Source: Prevotella sp. (GTDB lineage Bacteria > Bacteroidota > Bacteroidia > Bacteroidales > Bacteroidaceae). Taken from it: 49,476 nucleotides of DNA. Numbering within the stretch: the stretch's first letter is position 1; each line of letters opens with the position of its first letter. The stretch lies in the NCBI GenBank assembly GCA_017462915.1, contig JAFTQG010000023.1, forward strand, positions 1 to 49,476, given 5' to 3'. Both the position numbers and the translations under genes were made by a program. The notes under the pieces are model-generated. The model did no database searches. It was not told the DNA's origin and saw only the letters and a list, made by a program, of their open reading frames with translations. Shown here piece after piece: positions 42,274 through 49,476 of this stretch.

Positions 42274-43881
42274 TTAATATCCTCTTCTAATCTCCGTCGC
42301 TACCTGATTGGCTTGCGCCTCGAAGTTACGTGCCGCAATCTCCTGTGGAGAATCCACTCCGGGCTTGAAGTAGGGGCGCGGTGTTGCACCGTGATGCTCC
42401 GCATAGAACTCTGGAACTGGATGGTGATGATGACTCATGTCATGCGCCACCTCAGCCGTCACGACTGCGCCGGCTGTCAATGCGGCCAGTATCTTGGTGC
42501 CCAGTCCGGCATTGGCCTCTGGTCGTGTTTTCATATCCACTTCGCTGAAGACCTTGGAGAAGAGCTTCATGCGGTGATAGTCATCCACGGCAAGGAACTT
42601 GTCATAGTCCTTCTGCTTGATTTCGTGTGTGATGGACTCGCCGTTGATGACAGCAGTCATGCGGTACTTGGCTTCGTTCTCCTTGCCTTTTTCTCCTTCT
42701 CCCTCCTTTTGCTGCACTTTCTCAACAAAGATGCTCTCTACCTGTACTTCCCGGCCATGTGCGCCCTCGCGGTACCAGCCTTTGTTCTCGTTGAGCAAGG
42801 TGAGGTCTTCGCCGTGAACCATGGCATCACCCTGTGTCATCTCTCTCGTTACGGTCTCATCGTTTTCAAGAGGACGCAACCGCTCTTCGTCCTGCTGCTG
42901 ACGTTGCTGAAGCTCTTGCTCTATCTCTGGATGCAGGTGCAGGTCTATACGCTCCTTGCTGTTCAGCATATCCATCGTCACCTTGTCGGCGAAATCATCT
43001 TTGATGATACCGTTCAGCACCTCCAGACGCTGCGCTGTGGACACTTCCTTGATGGAGTTGGAAGTGAGTTTCTTCAATTCCTCATCCGTCAGGTCATACA
43101 CCATATCGGCATTGACGCTGTTCGACTGGATTGTCAGCGTCTTCTTTTCCGCATCCACGATGATGCCATGCGAAGCCAGGCATTCCTGCCACTTCTCATT
43201 GGTGAAATAGACAGGCGAGGTAATCAGTTCCTTGTAGGGCTTGGCTGGTTCTTGACTTCTTGGACGGCTGACCGCAGGTGTGATTACAGCCTCCAAATCC
43301 TTCAACACATCCTGTTGGGCAGGTGTGTATTGCTGCTGTTGTCCTTTATAGTAAAAGCCGTAGCCTCCGCTCTGCAACTCACCGGGCTTCATCCTTCCGT
43401 CCCAACGCTCCGGCACAATCGGTGCTTCAGGAAAGAAAAGTCGCCCTCCGACTCTACGGAGATGGAATCCCTCTTGACTGCGTGGTGTCCAGCCAAGAAA
43501 GGGTGGTGGCATACCGATACGTCCGGTACGTCCATACTCGCCGATGCCTATACGATACCCGTGCAGTCCCATTGCCACACGGCCGTTGGCATTGCGTGCA
43601 TGGACGAAATTCTTGGGCATATAGAAGTCATTACCTACAATACCCGTAAATGTATTGTAGGCTAACTTATTGGCATGGTTGGTTCCCCAGTCGGTAAGAG
43701 CCAGCATCTGCCTTTCTGTGATATTATAGGTGAGAAGAGGGCTGTCATGCCCCTGTACAAGTAGCTGATAGCCGCTGCCGTTGCTCACCACATGGGCTTG
43801 CATACCGTTGCGCATGAGAATGTCACGCATCTCCGGCTGCAGGTTCATCTGCTGTGGATTGGTGTTCTTTCTTATTGCCAT
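42274..43881 (-). CDS. DUF4099/DUF3945-like protein
   Basis: Segments typical of the Bacteroidota DUF3945 and DUF4099 families are visible in this 535-residue protein (PVYFTNEKWQECLASHGI, KELITSPVYF, LTDEELKKLTSNSI, GWYREGAHGREVQVESIFVEK). The C-terminus has a His-rich stretch MSHHHHPV. Such domains accompany conjugation genes and may bind nucleic acid, but no activity is known. It lies 12 bases after the small gene at 43894. Confidence 0.7.
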   Translation of the reverse strand: MAIRKNTNPQQMNLQPEMRDILMRNGMQAHVVSNGSGYQLLVQGHDSPLLTYNITERQMLALTDWGTNHANKLAYNTFTGIVGNDFYMPKNFVHARNANGRVAMGLHGYRIGIGEYGRTGRIGMPPPFLGWTPRSQEGFHLRRVGGRLFFPEAPIVPERWDGRMKPGELQSGGYGFYYKGQQQQYTPAQQDVLKDLEAVITPAVSRPRSQEPAKPYKELITSPVYFTNEKWQECLASHGIIVDAEKKTLTIQSNSVNADMVYDLTDEELKKLTSNSIKEVSTAQRLEVLNGIIKDDFADKVTMDMLNSKERIDLHLHPEIEQELQQRQQQDEERLRPLENDETVTREMTQGDAMVHGEDLTLLNENKGWYREGAHGREVQVESIFVEKVQQKEGEGEKGKENEAKYRMTAVINGESITHEIKQKDYDKFLAVDDYHRMKLFSKVFSEVDMKTRPEANAGLGTKILAALTAGAVVTAEVAHDMSHHHHPVPEFYAEHHGATPRPYFKPGVDSPQEIAARNFEAQANQVATEIRRGY

Positions 43882-43893
43882 ACAGTCCTCTTA

Positions 43894-44124
43894 TTATGCG
43901 TCTCCGTTCTCAATAGCCTGTTCCAGCTGCTCATCCTTGTAATGGACGAATTGAACTGCCGTTTCTTCGCTGATACAGAGTCCGTGTTTCAGACAATAGT
44001 TCTCGTATTCTTCCTGCCATTTAGCGGAATGATGGTTGATATAGTCCAACCATCCGTACTCGCCGCTTTGCATCTTCTCGACAAGCACGTCTTCCGGATA
44101 ATATTTGTTTGCTGCCATATACAT
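43894..44124 (-). CDS. Hypothetical small protein
   Basis: Unrecognised 76-residue acidic helical protein (MYMAANKYYPEDVLVEKMQSGEYG...). The second Met, two codons in, is an alternative start. Part of the transfer operon. Confidence 0.65.
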   Translation of the reverse strand: MYMAANKYYPEDVLVEKMQSGEYGWLDYINHHSAKWQEEYENYCLKHGLCISEETAVQFVHYKDEQLEQAIENGDA

Positions 44125-44196
44125 TATAGATAATGTGTTGATTACTTGTGCATGGAAACAATTGCACAGTTACGTTCTCCGTTTTTCTTCTGTTCG

Positions 44197-44262
44197 TTGA
44201 CTTCGTCTTCGAACTTCACGACTCGGCATAGCTCAAAGCTTCATGGCTTTGGCTCTGCTCTT
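44197..44262 (-). repeat. REP-like palindromic element R3
   Basis: On the - strand: AAGAGCAGAGCC, stem AAAGC/GCTTT, GAGCTATGCCGAGTCGTGA and a CGAAGACGAAGTCAA tail. It overlaps the last codons of the DUF4099-like gene and fills the gap to the next gene. Confidence 0.6.
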
Positions 44263-44982
44263 ACTGTTCAGTTCGTTCCACAATTCCTCAGAATATTCCT
44301 CTTCGGGTACATAGTCGAGGTTGCCGTCATCGTCCATCACCCAACAGCCATAACAGCCAAAGGTGTACTTGTCCCACTCACGCTTAGTGTTCTCCTTCCA
44401 CTTCTGGCTGTCGCCCTGGCAGATGCGGATGCCGGTTTTGTCATTCAGGTCAATGCCCACCGTCACCTGCTCGTCCTCCATGATGAGTGTGAGCGGCTCC
44501 CCCTTCTGCATCACGTTCAGTTCTGCCGGACTCAGTTTCAACTCGTCCTTCAGAACCTCCAGGTTACGCCCGATAACAGGTGTTGGCACTGACATTATCT
44601 GATTCGTCTCCTTGTCAATCTGCACGAATGCCTTGCTGTTTCTGCCCTCTGCATCCTTTACGTCTGAAAGAATGGCCTTGCCTGCCAACAAGTCCTCCTG
44701 CTGTTCCTGAGAGAATGCCTCCAAGGGTGACTTCTCCAGCTGTGGATAGAACACAACATCCACCTTGCCGTCTTCCATACGGACTAACGCAAATCGGGTG
44801 CGGCTCCTCAATGTCACACCTTCGTCATCGGTCACTTGTATTGGCAGTAACGGTGAACGCCGTCCCTGACCAATATCCTCCAAAGCCCACAAGGGCAGGT
44901 CTTCAATTTTCTCCTGTGTGAGACCAAAACGAGCAAGTGTCTGATAAGGCACTTCGCTCTCTTCAAATCGTACTTGTTTCAT
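44233..44982 (-). CDS. DUF4099/DUF3945-type protein, first gene of the transfer operon
   Basis: This 249-residue protein fits DUF4099 at its N-terminus (VPYQTLARFGLTQEKIEDLPLWALEDIGQGRRSPLLPI) and DUF3945-like sequence later (FVQIDKETNQIMSVPTPVIG...LSPAELNVMQKGEPLTLIM). The start codon lies about 100 bases downstream of a TAACTTTG -7 box on the - strand, so it begins the long operon that runs to 28372. The C-terminus overlaps REP-like element R3. Confidence 0.8.
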   Translation of the reverse strand: MKQVRFEESEVPYQTLARFGLTQEKIEDLPLWALEDIGQGRRSPLLPIQVTDDEGVTLRSRTRFALVRMEDGKVDVVFYPQLEKSPLEAFSQEQQEDLLAGKAILSDVKDAEGRNSKAFVQIDKETNQIMSVPTPVIGRNLEVLKDELKLSPAELNVMQKGEPLTLIMEDEQVTVGIDLNDKTGIRICQGDSQKWKENTKREWDKYTFGCYGCWVMDDDGNLDYVPEEEYSEELWNELNSKSRAKAMKL

Positions 44983-45083
44983 ATTTTTATATTGAATTTG
45001 ATGTTAAACTCATGCAAAGGTTGTGCAAATCGAACGCAGAACTAAGCTCGCTTAAATTATGCTGAGATGCAGCAAACCTTCTG

Positions 45084-45091
45084 CAAAGTTA
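45084..45091 (-). promoter_or_regulatory. -7 box of the transfer operon
   Basis: The - strand reads TAACTTTG, a perfect TAnnTTTG. No good -33 TTTG was found at 20 nt, so an activator may be needed. Transcription would start near 45078 and run into the gene starting at 44982. Confidence 0.55.
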
Positions 45092-45160
45092 CTCTGGCTC
45101 TCACACATTACTCTTGCCTTAATCCTTTTATCACTTATCTTTTGACGAATATTATTATTT

Positions 45161-45190
45161 GAGTTTGATTTATTCTCAAAAATCAAACTC
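45161..45190. promoter_or_regulatory. Perfect dyad GAGTTTGATT / AATCAAACTC
   Basis: A 10-bp perfect inverted repeat with a 10-bp spacer lies between the divergent promoters of the transfer operon and the M23 gene. The same 10-mer occurs at 17148-17157 and 17344-17353. It is a good candidate operator. Confidence 0.6.
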
Positions 45191-45259
45191 GATTGCTATA
45201 TAATGTTACAAATGAGCATATAACCTCTCATTTGTAATCAGTCATCACTAATCGCACAT

Positions 45260-45267
45260 TACCTTTG
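45260..45267 (+). promoter_or_regulatory. -7 box of the M23 peptidase gene, probably leaderless
   Basis: TACCTTTG lies only 4 bases before ATG 45272. In Bacteroidota the transcription start is usually a few bases after this box, so the mRNA would start at or next to the start codon. Confidence 0.6.
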
Positions 45268-45271
45268 CACC

Positions 45272-45913
45272 ATGAAAAGATTTATACTCATTGCAATAGG
45301 ACTGTTACTTTTGTCACCAAACACTGCATTTGCCCAATTCAATACAGTAACACAGAATAAGGCACAACACAGGCTTATGCCAACAATACCATCATCGGCA
45401 TCACCCCAACCATGCCCGGTGCATCAGTATATTCATATCATCCCTCCAAAAAAGGAAACGGAGCAGACTGACCGCCTTCCGGCACTTGTCAGTCCACTCC
45501 GCCATATTTCCGTCACCAGCCCTTTTGGCCGACGAACAGATCCATTCACAAAAAGAAAAGCCCTGCACAATGGGCTTGATCTGAAAGCACACTATGAACC
45601 TGCATACGCAATGATGTACGGTGAGGTTATCAGAGTCGGTAAAGACAAACGTTCCGGGTTATATATCACTCTTCGCTATGGCAATTTTACTGTGAGTTAT
45701 TGTCACCTTTCCAAAGTAACAGTAAACAAAGGTACATATGTCCGTCCCGGTACCATCATCGCCCTGACAGGCAGCAGCGGTCGCAGTACAGGTCCTCACC
45801 TGCATTTGACACTAAAAAAGGACGGCAAGACTATCAATCCTGCCATCCTGCTCAATCTCATCAAGCAAACATCTATGGGCAACACGTTTGCCGATAACAT
45901 TGTCAAGCCCTAA
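45272..45913 (+). CDS. M23 family metallopeptidase, exported
   Basis: This 213-residue endopeptidase has a signal peptide (MKRFILIAIGLLLLSPNTAFAQ). Its M23 domain is complete: SPFGRRTDPF, HNGLDL (zinc His and Asp), YCHLS, and GPHLHL with the HxH pair intact. It should cut cell-wall peptides in the periplasm. It diverges from the transfer operon with which it shares the operator-like dyad. It ends 3 bases from the end of the convergent WG-repeat gene. Confidence 0.9.
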   Translation: MKRFILIAIGLLLLSPNTAFAQFNTVTQNKAQHRLMPTIPSSASPQPCPVHQYIHIIPPKKETEQTDRLPALVSPLRHISVTSPFGRRTDPFTKRKALHNGLDLKAHYEPAYAMMYGEVIRVGKDKRSGLYITLRYGNFTVSYCHLSKVTVNKGTYVRPGTIIALTGSSGRSTGPHLHLTLKKDGKTINPAILLNLIKQTSMGNTFADNIVKP

Positions 45914-45915
45914 GG

Positions 45916-47121
45916 CTAACGTATTCTCTCGCCTTTGCCATTCAATATCACACCGTCTTCATAATTGTCCTTGCAGAGGTATGTATCAGAACCGATAGCC
46001 TTTATTTCGCTGTATGAAGGTGGTGTGATGACCTTTCCGTCTGCTGTCAGCAAACCGTACCATCCGCTCTCGGCCTCATAGCGTCTGCATTTTGCCATCT
46101 TCTCCACGGGCTGCGGCTCAGCCTCTTCGGTCTCGCTTGTCAATGTACCGTCCTCGTTATAGTTCTTGGAAATAGTATAACGCAGCTCGTCAGACTCGTA
46201 TGTCAAACGACTTACATCACTGATATAAAAATCATTGATTAACTCTCCGTTTAGGTTGTATCGTTGCATGATGTGACTGCTTAGAGTAACGCAGATATAT
46301 TCGTCACATACCCAGACACGGCCTTTGGTAAATGGAATAACTGTGTTTAAGGTGCTATCCAATACGCTCTTACCTATACCATTATCTATAACCCAGTATT
46401 TCCCGGAAGGATAAATAGAAAAGTACTCTGGTTTCAGAACCCATTTCCCCAGCTTGTCAATCATGCCGAAGCGGTCACGTCTGTCATTGTGGATAATACA
46501 GCGGTCATTATGGAACACATATCCGTCCGTGCCCGGCATGTATGGAATCTTGAGGTCTATCACAACTTTACCCGAAGCATCTATGAACTTAATCCAACCG
46601 TCATCATCCACAGATGCCAATCCGTCAGAGAATATCCATGCATGATCATACTGAGGCTCAATGACAGGCTTACCCGTGAACATGTTGAAATAGCCCCGCT
46701 TCTTGCCGTCACTGTAGCATATCAGTGAGTCCATGCCTAAAGGTTTGGCTATCCACTTGATATCTGTAATGGTCTTTTTCCCATCTGAAGTCTTCAGATA
46801 GCCTCCTTCTTCATAGTAAGTATAGTATGTTACGGAGCGTGATATGTACTGTGTATTGTAATATGAGTCATCAGAACGCCAGTCCAGCGACAACCGATAG
46901 CAGGCGGTTCTGCAAAAATCCCATCCTGCAGCTATAGCAAGCAACAGCATCAGGAACGCGAAACAACTGCCTACCGAACGACGGAGGAACCTGCCATACT
47001 TGGAGTCATCTCTCATACCCAATATCACCGTAAACCAATTGGCTATGCCGGTAAAAAGAGCGGTCAACCCGTGCCAGAACAGAATGAAAGCTCTTTTCAT
47101 TGATGTTATCTTTGTTTTCAT
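45916..47121 (-). CDS. WG-repeat protein with membrane anchor
   Basis: This 401-residue protein has a hydrophobic segment near residues 50-70 (CFAFLMLLLAIAAGWDFC) after a basic N-terminus, followed by WG-type repeats (KRGYFNMFTGKPVIEPQYDHAWIFSDGLASV, RFGMIDKLGKWVLKPEYFSIY, and WYGLLTADGKVITPPSYSEI). WG repeats are beta-propeller-like and usually mediate binding. Its start overlaps the vWA gene stop (ATGA), so the two act together. Confidence 0.85.
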   Translation of the reverse strand: MKTKITSMKRAFILFWHGLTALFTGIANWFTVILGMRDDSKYGRFLRRSVGSCFAFLMLLLAIAAGWDFCRTACYRLSLDWRSDDSYYNTQYISRSVTYYTYYEEGGYLKTSDGKKTITDIKWIAKPLGMDSLICYSDGKKRGYFNMFTGKPVIEPQYDHAWIFSDGLASVDDDGWIKFIDASGKVVIDLKIPYMPGTDGYVFHNDRCIIHNDRRDRFGMIDKLGKWVLKPEYFSIYPSGKYWVIDNGIGKSVLDSTLNTVIPFTKGRVWVCDEYICVTLSSHIMQRYNLNGELINDFYISDVSRLTYESDELRYTISKNYNEDGTLTSETEEAEPQPVEKMAKCRRYEAESGWYGLLTADGKVITPPSYSEIKAIGSDTYLCKDNYEDGVILNGKGERIR

Positions 47122-47846
47122 TTTCCTCCCTCCTCATCAAAAGCTTCGTCTGCCATACTGGTATATAGGTTATGCCGTTCCTCTGCCGACATGGAATCCA
47201 CGCATCCTTTGGGACCCTTCCTGAATGATGCAAGACGCGAGAAGAAGTTCATGCGTGTACAAGTATCTTTCTCCATAGTGGCACGTGTGCCTTCATCATT
47301 ATATGCAAAGTTGCGCGAGTTGCGGATTGACAGTTTCATTGCCACTTCCACGGAATCCTGGTTGGCACCCATATAGGTGAATGTCCATCCTTCGCCACGC
47401 AGACGTTCCACAAGTTCCTTGATGGTCTTGCCGTTGTACTCGTGCGAGGCATTTTCCATGCCGTCGGTGATGATGGTCACAACCACCACGCTGTCCTCAA
47501 TCTCCTTGACATGCCTGCGCATAGCGGTGAGCGTGATGCCCATAGCATCATACAGCGGTGTGCAGCAGCATGGCTGATAGTCTTCCATTTTCAATGGATT
47601 GGCTTCTGCCACAGGTGTTTTGTCAAACACGTGCTTGGTCTCACAGCTGCAGAATGTCACCAGCGACACATAATGCTCTTGCGTATCAGCAAACTTCTCC
47701 TGTGCTTTCTTGATACCTGCCAAAGTTTCGTTGAAACCTTCCACTGCAGCCCTACGGATACTCTCCATCGAACCGCTGCGGTCGAGGATAATCACATTGA
47801 AGACCTGAGTCTTCTTCATCTCTTTCTTGTCTTTTACTTCTTCCAT
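47118..47846 (-). CDS. von Willebrand factor A domain protein
   Basis: This 242-residue cytoplasmic vWA protein has the metal-ion-dependent adhesion site complete: DRSGSM (DxSxS), the CTPLYDA threonine and ITDGMENAS (DG). An unusual run QPCCCTP precedes the threonine. It is followed, in ATGA overlap, by the WG-repeat gene. Such pairs may form signalling or tellurium-resistance-like and conflict modules, but the role here is unknown. Confidence 0.88.
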   Translation of the reverse strand: MEEVKDKKEMKKTQVFNVIILDRSGSMESIRRAAVEGFNETLAGIKKAQEKFADTQEHYVSLVTFCSCETKHVFDKTPVAEANPLKMEDYQPCCCTPLYDAMGITLTAMRRHVKEIEDSVVVVTIITDGMENASHEYNGKTIKELVERLRGEGWTFTYMGANQDSVEVAMKLSIRNSRNFAYNDEGTRATMEKDTCTRMNFFSRLASFRKGPKGCVDSMSAEERHNLYTSMADEAFDEEGGK

Positions 47847-48117
47847 AATCTCAAATATTTATTTCGTTTATATGTAACTTGTCTCACTATGACAGAACCT
47901 ATCAGCAACTTTCTATGATAAAAGAAGGGCATTTGTAACCAATCTTTGTCACCAAATTATTCTTTCATCCGAAAATATTCCTTTGGAATCCTGTACTAGT
48001 TTGTTCTATTCTACAAGATTACATTCCTCTTATTTAATAAATTGTTCTAACTTGGGATAACCGTCAAAAAATTACAATATCTATATTGCAAACAATGACT
48101 TATCTTTTCAAAGGGTA
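47847..48117. other. Gene-free AT-rich spacer
   Basis: No convincing gene. On the - strand an AATATTTG, one base off the TAnnTTTG consensus, lies 6 bases upstream of the vWA start and could be its promoter. The rest of the spacer shows nothing I can name. Confidence 0.35.
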
Positions 48118-48375
48118 TCAATACATGGTATTCACCGATATGAAACAATCAATCTGATAAGGATGACAACTCAAGACAATTTCCTCTGGCAGCACCACAA
48201 AATATGGTAATGGGAAATTGTCCAATGTGAACGCATCATTGCCGGCATGTTCCCAACCGGACCATTCATCACAGACATACTTATGTCCCAACAGGGAGTG
48301 TGTGGCTTCATCCCCTCCTCCCCATGTCAAACATCGGACAATGAAAGAAGAACACTCTTTATGGTATATGAGCAA
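48118..48375 (-). pseudogene. Possible gene remnant
   Basis: An 85-residue frame without an ATG (it opens at a TTG, with a stop 18 bases further upstream) reads like protein (CLTWGGGDEATHSLLGHKYVCDEWSGWEHAGNDAFTLDNFP). It may be the decayed 3' part of a gene or a small gene. No family is recognised. Confidence 0.3.
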
Positions 48376-48397
48376 GATTAGTAACCAAACCTATCAA

Positions 48398-48437
48398 TAA
48401 AAAACTGCACCTAATCAAACTTGTTGACCAGTGCAGT
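48398..48437 (-). terminator. Terminator of the LRR gene
   Basis: On the - strand ACTGCAC (48437-48431) pairs with GTGCAGT (48410-48404) around a 20-nt loop and is followed by TTTTTTA. It lies about 40 bases after the LRR gene stop at 48475. Confidence 0.55.
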
Positions 48438-48474
48438 GTATAGTGTTTTTTCGTTTATTCAGTCAATTACCTTA

Positions 48475-49389
48475 TCAATGGCTCCTCATGTCATAATAAT
48501 GTATATTGTCAATTGTTGCATCATATGCTTGCAGTAATACTATTGCCTTTTCTTTCCGCTCGAATACACTATAGAACAATTCTTTTGGTAGGAAAAGGTG
48601 CTTTATCCTTGCCCCTTTAAATTGTCGTAGATATGGATAGTCAAATTTTTTTTGAGGATAAACCAATTCTTCAATTATGCTGTTGCCAAAGGCAAAACAA
48701 CCTATCATCTCCAATGAGTCTGGCAAGACAACCTTTGATAAACGTGTATTTGCCAAAACGCAATCTTCGTGTTGTGAACCTATGGATGTTAATGTAGCAG
48801 GGAATATCAACTCATTTTCAACAAGTCCTCCTCTAAAGAATCCTGTACGCAGACTTTTAACTCCTTCAGGAACAACCATTCTTTTAACACAGGGACTAAA
48901 ACAATCGTCACCAAAAGTGTAACGTTCACGCACGATAGATACACCTAACAGATTATCTATAGAAGGGTAATACTCCATTAACATTCCTCGTTCATCGCAT
49001 TCGTAAATCCCTGTATTATTTCTGTAAATAATTGAATTATTCACATGGTTAATGAATGCATTATAATCTTTTTCATCAGGAGTGTTCTGTGAATAATATA
49101 TGTTTCTCAATATACTGCGAATAGAGTCATTAATTTTTGCAAATGCGTCAGATTTATGAACATAGTTAAATAAATCACTCTTATTCATCCATGCTTCATT
49201 ATCGTATAGATGTCGATAATACTCACGTCCTTCATCATCAAACATACTTAGATTGGCAAAATGAGTCAAGATTTCCCCCTTAAGAATCTTAATGATGTAA
49301 TAACACCGGACATATGGATTCACGTCTTTTATATCCCTTAATTCCGCAACACTATTACAAATATAACTTTTTAAGTACCTGAGCAACAA
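48475..49389 (-). CDS. Leucine-rich-repeat (BspA/LRR_5-like) protein, uncertain start
   Basis: The C-terminal half of this frame of up to 304 residues has LRR_5-type repeats (VKRMVVPEGVKSLRTGFF, NELIFPATLTSIGS, SKVVLPDSLEMIGCFAFGNS, IEELVYPQKKF). The N-terminal part is helical and unrecognised. There is no ATG near the 5' end: the frame opens at tandem TTG codons within a palindrome, and a GTG at 49323 is the next candidate. A TATATTTG promoter box (49365-49358) lies inside the frame, so the real start is probably downstream of it. The gene is AT-rich relative to the window. Confidence 0.7.
   Translation of the reverse strand: MLLRYLKSYICNSVAELRDIKDVNPYVRCYYIIKILKGEILTHFANLSMFDDEGREYYRHLYDNEAWMNKSDLFNYVHKSDAFAKINDSIRSILRNIYYSQNTPDEKDYNAFINHVNNSIIYRNNTGIYECDERGMLMEYYPSIDNLLGVSIVRERYTFGDDCFSPCVKRMVVPEGVKSLRTGFFRGGLVENELIFPATLTSIGSQHEDCVLANTRLSKVVLPDSLEMIGCFAFGNSIIEELVYPQKKFDYPYLRQFKGARIKHLFLPKELFYSVFERKEKAIVLLQAYDATIDNIHYYDMRSH
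49358..49365 (-). promoter_or_regulatory. -7 box for the LRR gene
   Basis: The - strand reads TATATTTG, a perfect TAnnTTTG. It lies downstream of the palindrome and upstream of a GTG at 49352 that corresponds to the ATG of the divergent gene at 49428. Confidence 0.45.
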
Positions 49390-49407
49390 AAAGTTGCTCA
49401 GGTACTT
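49373..49407. repeat. 15-bp perfect palindrome with AAAAA loop
   Basis: AAGTACCTGAGCAAC (49373-49387) and GTTGCTCAGGTACTT (49393-49407) are exact reverse complements around AAAAA. It lies between the divergent LRR gene and the truncated + strand gene. It could be a regulator site, a bidirectional hairpin or the trace of a recombination or insertion. Confidence 0.6.
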
Positions 49408-49427
49408 ATAAAATAAGTTAAACTAAA

Positions 49428-49476
49428 ATGCTGCGGAATTTAGGATATCTTGAAGAAGAACGTAATGAACAAATTA
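49428..49476 (+). CDS. Start of a gene running off the right edge
   Basis: ATG 49428 opens a frame (MLRNLGYLEEERNEQI) that runs to the window edge. Its first 20 bases resemble, in inverted orientation, the sequence at 49352-49332 (TGCGGAATT then GGATAT), so this gene may be a divergent paralogue of the LRR gene. Too short to identify. Confidence 0.4.
   Translation, partial: MLRNLGYLEEERNEQI

Noticed and set aside
42223-43665. A 480-codon + strand frame opposite the DUF4099/3945-like gene
   Set aside because: It is leucine- and valine-rich in the way expected from the complement of a real - strand gene, while the - strand frame fits the operon spacing and a known family.
16974-44262. The five similar palindromes considered as a CRISPR or integron array
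   Set aside because: They are scattered over 27 kb with no spacers, no cas genes and no integrase; flanks are conserved and stems vary, which fits REP-like elements.
48218-48400. A 60-codon + strand frame within 48.2-48.4 kb
   Set aside because: Low-complexity, serine/proline-rich and overlapping a more protein-like - strand frame; neither is firmly supported.

Overview
The window reads as an accessory, conjugation-related island or plasmid segment from a member of the Bacteroidota, most likely Bacteroidales (Prevotella/Bacteroides-like). The evidence is several Bacteroidota-type promoters (-7 box TAnnTTTG, one with a TTTG -33 box at the ideal 20-nt spacing), weak or absent Shine-Dalgarno sequences, and gene families typical of Bacteroidales transfer elements: PcfK/PcfJ-like proteins, a MobV relaxase, ArdC-zincin, DUF4099/DUF3945-type and TOPRIM proteins, and M23 peptidases. 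No rRNA, tRNA, integrase or CRISPR array was seen. Taxonomy is inferred from these traits, not from a database match.

Left part (1-12.5 kb, mostly + strand): a 1666-residue methylase-helicase resembling phage P1 DarB; an Abi_2/AbiF-type HEPN protein on the - strand with a short structured leader ending in a terminator; small orphan proteins; SSB; and a phosphoribosyltransferase-SLOG pair. About 1.2 kb (8.4-9.6 kb) appears non-coding and holds two diverged copies of a roughly 330-nt structured element. 12.6-16.9 kb is a - strand operon of cargo genes: a resolvase-like protein lacking its catalytic serine, an HNH nuclease, thioredoxin, zinc alcohol dehydrogenase, YaaA, an RNase H-like protein and probably DUF1294.

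Middle (17.2-28.2 kb, + strand): a lipoprotein, small proteins, a winged-helix-like protein, a candidate oriT, the MobV relaxase, an OmpA-like outer-membrane protein, PcfK/PcfJ-like genes and four small orphans.

Right part (28.4-45.0 kb, - strand): one long, tightly packed operon whose ATGA and similar overlaps suggest translational coupling. In transcription order it encodes DUF4099/3945-like proteins, a TOPRIM protein, a bacterial PH-domain membrane protein, two paralogous exported proteins, a membrane protein, a degenerate M23 protein (possibly frameshift-fused to the next frame), a large membrane protein, a dead-zincin/MutS-domain-I fusion, a glucosaminidase-M23 protein, a small membrane protein, an OB-fold protein and an ArdC-zincin antirestriction protein. 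At 45.2-47.8 kb lie a + strand M23 peptidase and a - strand vWA/WG-repeat pair. The right edge has a leucine-rich-repeat gene diverging from a truncated gene across a 15-bp perfect palindrome.

The most notable signals are not proteins. (1) Six + strand transcription units begin with related ~200-330-nt leaders that carry covarying hairpins and end in a CCC-hairpin-GGGAAGAAAA block just before the start codon. (2) A REP-like ~70-bp palindrome occurs five times; one copy is caught as a filled site with a 4-bp duplication, next to an empty paralogous leader. (3) The 10-mer AATCAAACTC occurs at both divergent promoter regions that bracket the element's control points. (4) The AbiF-like gene has a type III toxin-antitoxin-like leader. 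(5) A slippery A9 run sits exactly where two frames of the transfer operon join.
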